A stretch of 64,000 nucleotides of DNA from Gentiana macrophylla (GCA_026214975.1 CM047805.1:111099845-111163844), one strand, 5' to 3'; counted from the stretch's first letter, positions 10,987 through 22,971 are shown. Made by a program: numbers and translations. The notes: generated by a model from the sequence alone, not told the origin.

Positions 10987-13332
10987 CGTAACGCCCGCGC
11001 TCCGGATACCGAGCCCTTATCCGGAAGAGAGCGTTGGTGGTATAACGTTAAATAAATCTAAAATTATACGCCCGACCTCTACGTCGTCGTATCAAAAATA
11101 AAGCAAGCGAAGTCCAAAAGACTCGGGTAAAAACCATAAATGCTACTAGAATAGAAAACAAACCGTCTACAGGGTAAAAGGAAAAGCTTACAACAACGGT
11201 AACAAGCTTACAACGTACGATGTCCCAAAGAGGAGATACAAAGCTAGTCTTACAAACTTGAAATAAAAGTACAACAAGCTTATAAGAGAATCTACAAGAT
11301 AAACCGTACAACCTTTAAAGAGAAAAGTGAAGGAAAACATCGAGTGACTTCAGCGCCATCAAAACGTCATTGAACTCCTCGGCGAGCTCAAGGCTAACTT
11401 TGATCAACTGTTCGTCTTCTCACCCCAAACACATAGAAAAATATGCATTCGAGGTAAGTACAACGTACTCAGTAAGAAAGAGAAGCTATGATATCAACTA
11501 TAGTTTATAAAGAAAAGATAATTATTTAATTAGTTACTTAAGTGAGACCGACTCAATCTAGGGTTCACTTCATGCTCATCAACATGTTGTGACTAGCTGT
11601 TTCTAGCTTAACCTATCTATGTTACAACCGCACTCAAGGACACTCTGCGCATCCCCTCAAGCAGAGTCCTCTCAGACTTAGGGTCTTTGACCTCTGAGTT
11701 CTTCCACACTTGGGAACACTCTTTTGCAACATATTAGTGGATCACACCAATACCCACGAAGTCTAGAAAAGGTAGACTCCGATAGCACGCACACCTCAAA
11801 GTGAGAGTCCTCCGTGCTTAGGGTCTTTTTGACCTACGAAGTTCTTCCACCTTCAGAGGTAGCACATGCATCGCGATTTAGCCTGGTGCCTAGCCAAGAG
11901 AGACATGTTGTTTAATCTTTTACTAGTCACATACGTAGTTTATTAAGTTATTAACTAGCCAGCCTAAGTGTTTTCAAATAATCTCCCTCACACATACTAC
12001 TCTCTTCCTAGACCACTAGACACGGACAAGTCCTAGCACATACACAGACATTGATGAATCCTAATTCATCAAAGCACAAGCCTATCATGATCTTCCGACG
12101 GATCCGAACTTCAACTCCCTTTAAGAGTACATTCGGTGTTTTAACTGAACGAATCAGAAGCTCAATTCAGGCTTGTCTATGTTTATACCATATTAACATA
12201 TTATATATATAAAGGTTTCATGAAGATAAATCATGTTTATAAGGCTGAACAACAACCCACAAAGAAAGAAGGACAAAACAAGCTAGACGCCCGTTTAAGC
12301 CCCTGGACGCCCGTCTGAATCTTACTGAACGCCCGTCCAAAGCTGGACGCCCGTCCACTATACCCAGACGCCCGTCCACCTAACACAGTTTCAATCCTGA
12401 ATGTAAAAAAATAGCACTTCAGACGCCCGTCCGGTTAAGCCAGACGCCCGTCTGAGACACAACCTAAGCAGACGCCCGTCCAGATAACTGGACGCCCGTC
12501 CACCTGGATTCGACCAAAACCCTAATATCAACACCATGCGATTCCGGATCGTATTTCAACCAAAACAAAATGACAAATTAACACGGTAAGCACATAAAAT
12601 CTTCATCAAAAGACACCATACACTCTATAGACATTAACCAATGCAACCCTCATCCCTCTAACACCAAAACTTCTTGAGAAAAGATCTAATCCTTACAACT
12701 AAGAATTGAAATCATAGGAATAGCTTTTCTTACCTAATGCAGCCAGAAAAAGTCGATCAAAACTCAAAAAAAGCCTCGCCGCTATGCCACTCTCAACAGA
12801 ATACCAAACGATGCATGATCCACAACGGTTCCAAAACTTGCTCTTGCTCTAAAAACGACCAACTCTTTCTCTTGGAATTGTGAAAAAACTCTTGGCTCTC
12901 TTTTTCTTTCTCACAAAGTCGCACAATAGGTAATGGGAGAAAAGTGGCGAAGAAGGAGTAATTAGTGATAAACTCCTTTTACAACCTAACTCCTCCTTAA
13001 ACCCGTTTTCCTAATTACCCTTGCTTTAAAACAAAAGCGATTTTCCTTTTAATTATAGATATAAGACTAAAAATATATATATAAAGCGTCCAAAAATATA
13101 ACTCCGAATAAAAGAAGGAAGCCAGAACCACAATATTTCGTTTCATGAAAACATCGTCCGCTTTTCCTAGAAAATCGGAATATCACATAACCCCAAAAAT
13201 TCTTTTAAATTTAGGTTTCGAATATATATACATATATATAAATATACTTCAAATCGTTTAATTAAATAACCCGAAAAACCTGAATTTGTTAAAAGACTCT
13301 TTTACCCTTTTCTGAAAAGTCGGGATGTTACA
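10987..13332 (-). repeat. 5' LTR of the Tekay-like element
   Basis: 2346 bp partner of 4991-7312. Its first base on the plus strand is C instead of T (CGTAACGCC). It ends TGTTACA before the GGGCT target duplication. It carries nine GGACGCCCGTCC-type motifs (12286-12508), one more than its partner. As the upstream LTR it would hold the active promoter. Confidence 0.85.
12286..12508. repeat. Cluster of nine GGACGCCCGTCC-type near-palindromes
   Basis: The LTR counterpart of 6285-6482 with one additional unit (AGACGCCCGTCCAG then GGACGCCCGTCCAC near 12470-12503). It lies just upstream, in element sense, of TTATAAAC at about 12236-12244. Confidence 0.85.
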
Positions 13333-13337
13333 GGGCT

Positions 13338-14264
13338 TGGCAAAACACTCGATAGCACCTCGACCCAAGCACCATCGGAAATTAATATCAGCCACACACA
13401 TGGCCAGTTCGTGTATCCAGCCACCAAATCGCGCATCTATCCACCTACAGAGGATCAAATTGGACATTGAAGCGACGGAGGGGCATACGGCAACAAAGAA
13501 AATTGGGTTTCAAACATTGGAAAAATAACCAGCTCCCGTCCTTTTTTTTTTGGTAAAATAATATAATAAAATCTAAGCAGACAAAATATAGAATCAAATC
13601 TATATCCATCCCTCTGTTATGCTAGTATAAAATCAAATATCTCTAAACGAACTAGGCCCAAAACCTACTAAAAAAAATCTTTAAATTTAATCAAGCAGGC
13701 CACCACAGACAGAGCCTAAACAAATAAATCATTTTATTTCGCGAGGCAAACAGAATTAATCGAACAACTTTTGCTACAAATTGAACATGTCCTTTGTTTG
13801 TTTTCTTATTAATAGTAGGAAGATAAGAATATATTTGTCTAGTGCATATAATTTTATCCTTGTGGTAAAAAAAAAAAAAAAAAAAAAGGTCATATTTTTT
13901 TATCTTGTAATAAAAAAAAAAATAGATTTTAGCCTCTTCACTCACCCTAAAAGTAGATACTCTAGTCATTCAAATATAATAATTGTAATAATAACATCCG
14001 CATAAGAAGAATGAGGATAATAATACATCAACATAAATCAAGTGGATTTTCGGAAGAAAAAAAAACATAAATCAAGTGGATTTTCGAAAAGAAAAAAAAA
14101 AAAAAAAAAAACATAACTCAAGTGTAAATATCAAAGAAACACATAATCAATACATTATACATGAGAATTCCCAATGCGTAAAAAAAGGAAAGAAAAAAAG
14201 GAATGTCTGATGAATATTTATAAAGAGCACTGCCTCTATCCTGGATATATAGAGCATATATCAC
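13338..14264. other. Flank of the element and intergenic DNA; possible exon remnant
   Basis: 13338-13520 is GC-richer than its surroundings. On the minus strand it stays open up to the GGGCT insertion site, so it may be an exon of the gene interrupted by the 8.3 kb element, but I do not recognise the product. From 13540 the DNA is A/T-rich with A runs (13867-13887, 14091-14111) and a short direct repeat around AAGTGGATTTTCG (about 14039-14111). No gene is seen there. Confidence 0.4.
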
Positions 14265-15799
14265 TTAGAGAAAGAACTTCATCAAAACCGCAGTCCAAGT
14301 AACAATCGATGCCAGAAATGGAGCAATAGCCACCGAAGATGATGGAACAATGTGGTTGGTCTTGGTAGCAGATGGAGTTCTGGTGGTTTCCGGGGGAGTT
14401 GCAGTGGTGGTAGGCGGCTGAGTACTAGTGGTGGTAGCGTCAGTGGGTGGAGTATCAGTAGTAGTGCTGTCAGAGGGAGATAATGGAGCATTGGTGGTGC
14501 CAGCGGTGGAGGACGGTGGTGGTGTGGCGGCTGCAGCGGCGGCGGCTGCTGATTGAACAGTAACGGTTAGTTTCATGCCGCCACTACAATGACCGGGGAT
14601 AGCACAAATGAAATTGCGAGTTCCGGGGGCTTGAAGTTGGACGGTGGTGGCACCGGAGCTGTCTGATTTTATAGCATTGCCGACTGTGCATGAACTGTAG
14701 TCACTTGACTTCACTTCGTCTACGTTGTGCCCGCTTCCATATTTGAACACTGCAACAATTTCAAATAACCGTGTAAATAGTGCGCTGTGTTAGACGAATA
14801 GACCCATTCGAAAACAAATTCGTATTCGACTCGTTAGTGTTCGTTTGTTAGACACAACTGAACTGACTAGAGTGTTTTCAATACGTGTCTGATGTAGTTG
14901 GACATGATAATCACATCAGACATGATTATCATTATTCTTACTCTTATGAAAACGATAGCACTCACACAATAAATAAGGCTCGAACCTAAGGCCTTCTGAT
15001 AAAGAATCTAGTGTAATAATATCCTACGTCATAAAAGAGTGTTTTCTAATATGAGTGACTTGACAAAATTTTCCATTCATATCATGTTTCTTATTCTAAT
15101 GTTTTTTTTTTTTTTGAAGGGCATTATTCTAAAGTTAATTGCGTGATATACATTTGACCAAATTTAATTGTTATGGTTGCTCGGTATGAATTTTAATATG
15201 TTCAACTTCATTTATATGAATCTTATTCATACTGTAATTAATGTATTGGAGTTCAATGTGTTTTCTCCGGACGCGACAAATTCGTGTTCGCTTATTGCGT
15301 GTCTTGAAATGCTCCTTAGTCTGTCAAATTTCTAAGTATTGTTTTTTTCCAACATTATATAGCATTCATATAGCACCCGCTGCCGTGTTAGGTGTATCCT
15401 CTATCACAAAATCATATGAAATGACATCATACATCCATAATCTTGTTGATGCCATAAATTCGTTACTACACTTAGTTGGACTGTCATAATTAGTCAATTA
15501 AGCATACAAAAACAATAAATTAGGATCGCATTATCAAAATGTTTTGAGTTTAAATCCGATCAACAAAAAATGAGTCAATTATTTAACTTTTTTTTGTTGT
15601 TGATATGAGGCGAGATGGATATCTTACCGAGAGAATCACCAGGAACGAACGTCTTCCCGCTAGCCCAGGTATCATAATCAACGCCTAATGACCAACCAGC
15701 GGAGTCACCGACGGTGTAAACAGTGGCGAAACTCGGAACAACAACACATGATAAGATGAAGATCACACCCAAAAACCCTGCACTTGATGTACTAACCAT
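14265..15799 (-). CDS. Uclacyanin-like phytocyanin, GPI-anchored blue copper protein
   Basis: Two exons: 15628-15799 (ATG at 15799) and 14265-14749, joined across an 878 bp GT-AG intron at the conserved phytocyanin position inside [17 protein letters not shown]. The product is 218 residues. It has a signal peptide (1-25, cut after SFA) and a plastocyanin-like domain (about 26-124) with copper ligands His65 (GHN), Cys106 (FICAIPGHC), His111 and Met116 (GGMKL); Cys78 and Cys112 should form the family disulfide. An Ala run and a Pro/Thr/Ser-rich arabinogalactan-like spacer (about 125-190) follow, then a hydrophobic C-terminal tail typical of a GPI signal. The Met axial ligand favours uclacyanin/plantacyanin over stellacyanin (Gln). 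Family members are extracellular electron-transfer proteins linked to cell wall, lignin or reproductive functions. The frame is intact, so it is probably functional. Confidence 0.92.
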
Positions 15800-15875
15800 G
15801 TTGCCAGCGACTAAGTTAAAGAGATTTAAGAAAAAAGAGAGCTTTATGTTATTGTGGAATTGCAAGTAAAATTGA

Positions 15876-15883
15876 TTATATAA
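15876..15883 (-). promoter_or_regulatory. TATA box candidate of the phytocyanin gene
   Basis: The minus strand reads TTATATAATC about 80 bp upstream of the phytocyanin ATG, a normal position for a plant TATA box with a short 5' leader. Confidence 0.5.
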
Positions 15884-17421
15884 CAAAAGCAATACTAACA
15901 CCTTTTTATAATGATGCAAAAGGGAAAAAAAGGAGTTGGAGTTGTTCGTCTAATCATACTTTTGGTTGGAGTGTGCATGGTTGTAAAGGTGCTCAATTTA
16001 AGTCAATTAAGTTTAGTTGGAATCTTGTATACCTAATGTCTTATACATTTTTTTATACACTATTTACCAAACTTTTTTAAATATTTTTTACTCGTAAGGC
16101 TGTCAAGATATTAATGAAAAAGAGTAATGATATGAGACAAAAAAACTATTGTTTTCATGACGAAAGAATACAACTACTATCCAGCACTATTGATGATGTT
16201 AGATTTACATCATGATGAATTTAGACTCATTATAATTAACGGTGTAGATGTCCGTTGTGTCACAACTAAAGACGGAGGTAAGTGGAGGGCTGAGGGGGTT
16301 AAGCCCACCCGTCGGAAAAAATCGAGAAAATATAATTTCAGGTCAATGTAACACCTTTTATTTCAAAAAATTTTTTTAAGTCCCCGTGGAATCCTCGGCC
16401 CGTGGAAATTTTCCTAGTCCGGTTGAAATTTCCTCCTGCATGTGGAAAATTCTACATGGGGAAAAACGGGCGAGAGGAAAAATTACATGACTTAAAAAAA
16501 TGCTGCGTCTGATCCGACGATACGTAAATAAAATGTTAAAACGACCAAATTATATTTTCTCAAAAAAATCCTACACCAAAAAAATATATATATAACTAAT
16601 TAACTCATCAAAACATTTTATATGAGTTCACCTTATTGTTTCATTAGATAAAGATCTAAATTATTCAATTTTGGCACGTCATATTTATTGTTGTGTCGTA
16701 TTATTATTATTGATGAAGAAACCAAGCACCCTGTATCGCCAATTGCATGTTCACAACATTAATAGAGTGAAATGATAGATAATAACATTATAGTCTTAGA
16801 ATGTTATTTTACTTTTTTAATTGATGGTTATAACATCATCCACGTCATCACACTCCATATAAAGAGTGAGCATGTAAGACTTTCCCCTAGCCACAAACCG
16901 GCAGCCGAAGTTAGCAAGGAGTTGATGTTACACATGTTAATGGATACTGATAGAATTTTTTTTTCATAAAGTGTACGATGTGTTTTCACTATATAACGGA
17001 AGATGTCTCGTCATTCAAAACCTAGATTGTAAAAAACGCGAACAATTCGTCTTTAAAATATGATGGATAAAACTAGTATAAGTATCCAAAGCGAGACACT
17101 TTAATAGGCCCCTCAAGTGTGGGCCTATTAAAGGATGTGTCACATGGAACACATGGCATATAAAGTGCACTATCAGATCAACAAAGAGTCACAACACTTA
17201 TACAATATAAATAAGTGGTTTTGATACCATATAGAAAACATTGAATCGATCAATAATATAAGGGAATAAGAACAGAGAAAACATCAATAATGATGGGACA
17301 TTCATAGCAATAATGAAAGGGAAATTCCCAGTTGCAATCGCATGATTTCTTTCTAATTAAGTTTGCAGAAGTTAAATTAGGCTTACATGGTTATATTTGA
17401 TAAGACATAGCTAGACAACTT
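15884..17421. other. Intergenic A/T-rich DNA with a short perfect hairpin
   Basis: No gene is recognised. 16270-16370 (GACGGAGG...GGGGGTTAAGCCC) resembles a worn MITE-type sequence I cannot classify. 17100-17132 is a perfect hairpin (TTTAATAGGCCC/GGGCCTATTAAA, 12 bp arms, 9 nt loop). 17221-17236 (GGTTTTGATACCATAT) resembles the primer-site/LTR border of the TRIM-like element at 3247-3265, as a weak relic. 17355-17411 may be a decayed upstream part of the copia RT seen at 31755. Confidence 0.4.
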
Positions 17422-18933
17422 TGTTCGGATTTTATTAATACAAAATAAACAAGTAATAAAACCGGTTAACCTCAAGTGCAAGGATCGTAGTACAGAGGCT
17501 ATGCCGGGTCGATCTTACGGGGAACTAGACGAATGTTAACCCTAGCTTTTGTTTTTAACTAATTATTGTCACGATTACTAACCTAACGAATAACTAACTA
17601 AACAAATATGCAGAAAATAACTAGACAGAGGAGATTAATCCAATGCTAGGAGAGATTTGAAAGCGATAAAATAAACTAAAAGTGCAGGAAAATAGATTAA
17701 CTAATCTAAACTAGGCTATGAGGATTGTAAATCAAGTTTATAAAAGACAAACGAGGATTGATCCACCTATCAACATGCATTGATCTCCTATCTCGATTTT
17801 ACGTGGTATTTACTGAGGTTGCGATTCACCTTCTCTAAACATGAAATCCTAATTCCTTAGGTATTTCATCTATTAACCTAGTATCTTCCAATACTAAATT
17901 AACACGTTAAAGAGATCAAAGGTGCCAACTTTTACGTTAACGATTTAGTTTTTAGACTTACTAACTTCCGTTAATGTAAATCTAATGAACTATTCTTATC
18001 TATGGTGATCTATGCTATTCAAGATTTCCATCAAACAATAACATATCAAGCACACAACATATCTTCCAATATAATTGCGTTAAAACAAGAATATGCATAG
18101 ATAAGAAACAACCGTAATAAATACTCACAAGTAAAAGTCGAAATAAAGAGATCAAGTCAATCTTGTGGCTTCACAATTTCGTTTGAAGGAGGTTCTAGCC
18201 TCTCGAGCATCCTCAAAGAACCCTAAAAGCGAAAAATAACATAGAACTAGCCTACTTTGATCGAATTTAAAGTTGCATAAAACTGGAAATAAAAAGTGTA
18301 AAATCGCAGCCAAAGCCGCCCCTAGGGTTTAGGGTTCGAAGATTGTAAAAACTCGTGTGTCAATGTGTGAAAATAGGCAGGTATTTATAGAGATTTGAGG
18401 CGGTTTCACTAAGTCGGCGGACGGACGCCCGTCTGCTTCAATGGACGCTCGTCCAGATTTCTTGAACTCCCCTCAGCCGCTCGTTCAAACTCCGTTCACA
18501 CTCTCTGTATCAAGATTGTTTCCATGGACGCCCGTTCGATATTTCAGACGCTCGTTCGATATGGACGCTGCATGGACGAACGTTCATCATGACTTGAATG
18601 CGATTTTTGCATCTTTATCTCTTTCCTTCAATTCACTTCATCATTATCTCTTCTTAAATCTTTATAGCTCGAGTTTTAACCCTTTTTGATCATCATTTGA
18701 GCACATTGAACATACCTATAATACATGGAAAACATCGCAAAACTGTAATAAAGTCCAATTAATTATAATTCATGATGAAAACACATAATTTATTCAATAT
18801 TGCGAATAAGTCCTTAAAAACCTAGTATGCTCAATATTTCCATATGAGGGCCATTTATTATGCAATCAATCCAATTAAAAGGGAAAATACCGTAAAATAT
18901 ATCATAATAAAACATAGATTTTCACCCTTAACA
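17422..18933 (-). repeat. 3' LTR of the Athila-type element
   Basis: 1512 bp, TGTTCGGATTTT...CCCTTAACA, about 95% or more identical by eye to 30246-31754. It contains the promoter module: a GGACG-motif cluster (18415-18600) directly upstream, in element sense, of CTATAAATAC (18381-18390). Confidence 0.9.
18415..18600. repeat. GGACG-type near-palindrome cluster in the Athila 3' LTR
   Basis: About six to eight degenerate copies (GGACGCCCGTCTG, GGACGCTCGTCCA, GGACGCCCGTTCG, AGACGCTCGTTCG, GGACGAACGTTCA). It lies 25-200 bp upstream of the LTR TATA box (CTATAAATAC on the minus strand at 18381-18390). Confidence 0.8.
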
Positions 18934-18950
18934 ACTCCCCACACTTATCT
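18934..18950 (-). promoter_or_regulatory. Polypurine tract of the Athila-type element
   Basis: The minus strand reads AGATAAGTGTGGGGAGT immediately before TGTTAAGGG, the 3' LTR start. AAGTGTGGGGAGG-type tracts are typical of Athila elements. Confidence 0.75.
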
Positions 18951-20879
18951 TTTGCTCGCCCCGAGCAAAACAAAAAGCAAAATTAGGCTTTAGAAAGGAA
19001 AGCATGCATCTAAACAAATATAACATACATCCAATAACTTAGATGTCCACCGGTGTGTGAGTGCATAGCCATAGGAACTTCCACTAGATCCAAACTTGAA
19101 CAACTCAAGCAAAACTAGCTATTACCCCTCTGAGAATAGTAATAAATGACACTCATAAGGTGCACCCTACAAGCGTGACATATCCGAAAAGGATGATCGA
19201 ATATATCTAGGGCCTTTACGAAATACTCAGAGGATAATCCCTACATCATATCCATCGGTTTATACTGGGGATAAGATTAACGAGAACTAAGCCTTATTCA
19301 TTTCGTAACCATTTCTTAGTTGATTTAACTATTTCACTTTAAACACACATTAGAAGAAGCTATTGCCCTCATAGAGAATAGGACATTTCGAGATAATCCC
19401 CTACCTTACTCCAATCATAAAGCGTTTTTTTCTAAGCGTGCGTGAGCTTTTAGTCATCATAGTGGTATAGGACATACGTGGTATACCCTACCTCACTCAA
19501 ATCATCGACTAGCTTCCGACACACCCATATTAACCAACTATTAACTTGTCTTTTTAATTGACATTAGTCCCGTGTTACTTATCACATTCAAACGCGTCTA
19601 GATATTCACAAGATAACGTCTTCACGGAACTAAATACAAACTATCATAAATCTCACGATATGCACGTAGCACTAAGCACATGACTTAAAAGATAATCAAA
19701 ATTTATGACCCACAACGGGCATAACTTAATAAAATAGCTCATCATTCACTATGGCTCGTGAAATGTAAATCTTGGTGAAACAACTAACTTATCAAACATA
19801 TGAAATACGCGATAGATGATTGCAAAAACAACGAACTTCACGTTGAATTGCCTACTCGGGACAAAACAAAAACACAAGTATAGGAAAATTTTTTGAAAAT
19901 TGAGCATATTTTTGCATAATAAACAAACTAACGTAGTAATTAAACGATACGCATTCGAACTATCCTCCCCACACTTAAAAACTCAACATGTCCTCATGTT
20001 GTGCGAGAAAGGAAAATGAGAAGAAAACTTAGTTTGTATTGGCGTAGAAAAATCGAGATGTTGGTCGGCCGAGCATGAAAAGGCCAACGCCGCAAAAAGC
20101 GTGGAAAACGCGTCCAAACGTAACTCAACGAGTACTCGACAAAAACCACCTCCGCAACACGCGAGAAAACAGAAAACTCGGGAAACGGGTATAATATGGC
20201 GATAGAGATAATAATTCAAACGGATGAAAAAGATAGGACCATCAAATAAATATGTCAACACAAGTCAAAGAACGAAACCCGAAAGTACAAGAACCATGAA
20301 AAGTAACCAAAAGGAAAGTAACAAAATGTATAGAGTACAGCCAAATCGAATGAAATGTATCAAAAAGTGCAACAACCGTAAAGATGTAAAGCAAATAAAA
20401 ACTCAAGGTAGCCCCGAGTCGTCTCAAAATGAGGAACATCAACATGAGGAGGATCTGGGTAGAGTGCGAAGAACAATGGGGACGGCGTCGGTGTAGGCTC
20501 AGTGCGTAGTAGACGCTTGAGAGCAGTGAGGCTCTACCGGGGCTCATCCTCCCTGATCGTCGACTCGGGCTTCTCCTCCATCTTGACCACCTCGGCTATC
20601 ACCCTCTCTATCCGCTCACGAGAAGACATAATCCATATTACTCGCATTGAATACCCTCCGATCTCTCGGTTGCCTTCCATCAACTAGACACTCCAAAACC
20701 GATAAGATATTATCTCGGCCATCCCGGATATCACTCAACATCGCCTCAAACTATGAGCCATACTATGCCGAGTAATCTCGGAAGAAGATAATCCAGAAAG
20801 AATCGAGGCTCGAGGCGGTGCCGATGTGGAACCAGGCTCGAAACGGGAACAGCTTCTTCTCTCTACGAATAGGGGTAAC
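18951..20879 (-). mobile_element. Athila 3' untranslated region with a second polypurine-like tract
   Basis: Non-coding in the element's sense. 19964-19977 repeats the polypurine core (TAAGTGTGGGGAGG on the minus strand) 1.0 kb before the real one. 19377-19418 and 19466-19505 are two imperfect copies of a roughly 40 bp unit (AATAGGACAT...CCTACCTTACTCCAATCAT), with weaker relatives near 19140-19270. The open frames at 20224-20547 on both strands are shadows without motifs, although the end of the 3' ORF may reach into 20500-20880. Confidence 0.55.
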
Positions 20880-21942
20880 TCTTTAGTCCCGTGGTCGATG
20901 TATACTCAAGAACCCCAAGATCTAAACATAAGCGATGTATCAAATGGGGCACTATCAAACTCCGGGTAGATACTTTCGGTTTGCCAAAACATCATCAAAC
21001 AAAGCTTGCCCAACATCAACATTCAACCCGAAAACCAACGCATACAACATCCCAAGATCACCGATATAGAAATGTGTGAGATTATTCTTAGGAATCAACC
21101 GACTGGATAAACCGACGAGTGAGACTCGCCAATCCTCACCCAAGTCGTGGTGATTAACTCCTTCCTATCACCATTCGGTCTCAACACCCATGCCACATCC
21201 GGACAAACTTTCAATCGCAGCCTCCATCGGATCCTTACCTCCTCATTTTGCCGTCTAGCGATCTCCTCCTTGTAATCCAAGCCGCAAACGCCGGCAACTT
21301 ATATTTCGGTTGATCACCTTGGCGGAAAAAGGCACTTTGACACCTCGAACCATCACAAAACCGCCATCCAAATCCGTCTCTGAACAATTCGCATAGAACT
21401 CTCTCACTATAGAATCATTGACCGGGTTAGGAGGAATTTTCATAACTCATCCCATTTCCGAGCCTTTAGCATCTTCACGGCGGGATCCACTTGTTGTGTC
21501 TTGACCTCTTCGCCAAAAATCATACTCGGGTCACATAATCCTTAGTGTAGGCACTATGAGCTCGTGGATTGACGAATCGACGGGGCATAGCAAGAGGGCA
21601 ACATTCTTAGCTTTCTTCTTGGGGGGTGCATGTGTAGCTTCGGTTTCAGCCTCCTCCCCAACGACATTCTCAGTACCAACCTCAGCTCTAGAAGATTCAC
21701 CACCCCGAGTGCCTCGAGACATCCTAACGAGAGGACCTCATCATCTTCCTCGAGTTTGAGGTGGAAAGGGAATCATCTCTTAAATTGGTTCTTGTTTGTT
21801 GAGATGTTCTAGGCGGTTGATCTCGAAAGACTACTCCTCTGTTAGGTCCAATTCGACGGATCAAACTCGGGACGTTGCCGTTTACCTTTCTCCTGGCCAA
21901 ACCTTTACCATAACGCTTCACAATTTCCTTCTTACGCACCAT
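20880..21942 (-). pseudogene. Athila 3' ORF with Transposase_32/ATHILA-like domain (frameshifted)
   Basis: The likely start is the ATG at 21942 (MVRKKEIVKRYGKG), followed by a basic segment and then an acidic/PPKKKAK segment that may be a nuclear localisation signal (about 21640). The region 21440-20890 reads, across small frame changes, VREFYANCSETD, FVMVRGVKVPFSAKVINR, SSRLIPKNNLTHFYIGDLGMLY and FGLNVDVGQALFDD. This order is characteristic of the 'putative plant transposon protein' (Transposase_32) / ATHILA ORF-1 family. Its biochemical role is not established; despite the name it has no shown transposase activity. It occupies the env-like position and is led by a putative internal promoter (22494-22722). 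The reading frame is broken at several points, some possibly by sequencing error. Confidence 0.7.
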
Positions 21943-22493
21943 TGTCGGACTTATAACTAAACTAAACCATTCACACAAATGGTTACCCGCTTATCGCCCA
22001 AATCGGGATTTCAAACAAAGCGAGACCACCAACAACCACCACAAACGCACCACATCATCATCACAACTGTAATTCGGGAAGAAAAGGGCAACAAACAGAA
22101 AATATAACAGTATGAGTGCATATTCAAGAGAATGAGTCGAGCCGAAGAGCGAACTCACAAAAACGTGAATGGAAACGAGAAAAGTTGCTATAGACTTACC
22201 CAACGCTATGTAAGGATGATGATCGAATGGATTTGAAGCCCGAAACACCAAGATTGGCACCCAAAATCGGAAATTTTGTCCAAATGGTCGCGATGAAAAA
22301 TCTCTCGATTCTTCAAATTCCGCTGATTGTTGGAGGGAATGGACTAGATAAATGAAAAGAAGGTGCAAGGAGCGTTCTTTTGCAACAAGAATCGTTGAAT
22401 TTGGTTCAGAAACGAAGATTTGAGGTTTGGAGGAGGGGAAAAGTCGGGTTCGCTTTTGAAAATCGCAGAAGAATGAGGAGTCACGCCTAGAGC

Positions 22494-22722
22494 AGGTATA
22501 TATAGGCTTAGAGTGGACGCTCGTCCATCTAGACGGACGGGCGTTCACTAGCAACCGTATGAACCGGACGGGCGCCCATAAATTGAGCACGCCGTCCATG
22601 GGCATTTTACATACAGGATAGGAGGGATTTTTGCGCACGGCGCCCACCATGTTGACGAACGCCCATAAAACAAGCACTACGGGACGGGCGCCCATTTTTA
22701 TGAACGGGCGCCCACCAGAGAG
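22494..22722 (-). promoter_or_regulatory. Putative internal promoter: GGACG cluster plus TATA
   Basis: On the minus strand a cluster of about eight motifs (GGACGGGCGCCC, GACGGGCGTTC, GGACGCTCGTCC; 22514-22722) is followed by TATATATA (22497-22504). The plus-strand context is GCAGGTATATATAGG, against GCAGGTATTTATAGA at the LTR TATA box. Same motif class, same spacing and same TATA context suggest a copied promoter module driving the 3' ORF, whose ATG lies about 550 bp downstream. The open frame across this region (21991-22737 minus) translates the repeats themselves and is not considered coding. Confidence 0.55.
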
Positions 22723-22971
22723 AGTGATAAAAATCAAACTTATTCACACATAAGCTAATTAAAATTGAAGTGCAATTCTCATTAACGTCAAATAAAATTC
22801 AAAAGTACAATGGTGAAATATTAAAGACCTAAAATAGCTTAGAAGTAACTAAAAACATAACTAAAACAAAGGTTGCCTCCCACTAAGCGCTTCGCTTTTT
22901 TACGTCGGGGCTCGATTTAAAACCAAACTAACTAAGAACTCACTAGTCTGCAGAGATTTCGCCCCAATCCA

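Larger units (their letters stand above)
4986..13337 (-). mobile_element. Complete non-autonomous Ty3/gypsy (Tekay-like) LTR element
   Basis: Two LTRs (4991-7312 and 10987-13332) share nearly all bases and are flanked by an exact 5 bp target duplication, GGGCT, at 4986-4990 and 13333-13337. The polypurine tract at 7313-7325 abuts the left LTR and a tRNA-Met-like primer site abuts the right LTR, so the element reads on the minus strand. The TGTAACNCCC...GGGATGTTACA ends and the pre-PPT stretch TTCGAGGACGAAACTTC are typical of chromovirus Tekay/Del elements. The 3.7 kb interior has no gag, protease, RT or integrase motif. It is therefore a LARD-like derivative that would need proteins from a related element. 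Confidence 0.85.

Noticed and set aside
21991..22737. 248-codon minus-strand open frame
   Set aside because: It translates the GGACG clusters and the putative promoter, has no domain, and the real 3' ORF starts downstream at 21942 in another frame.
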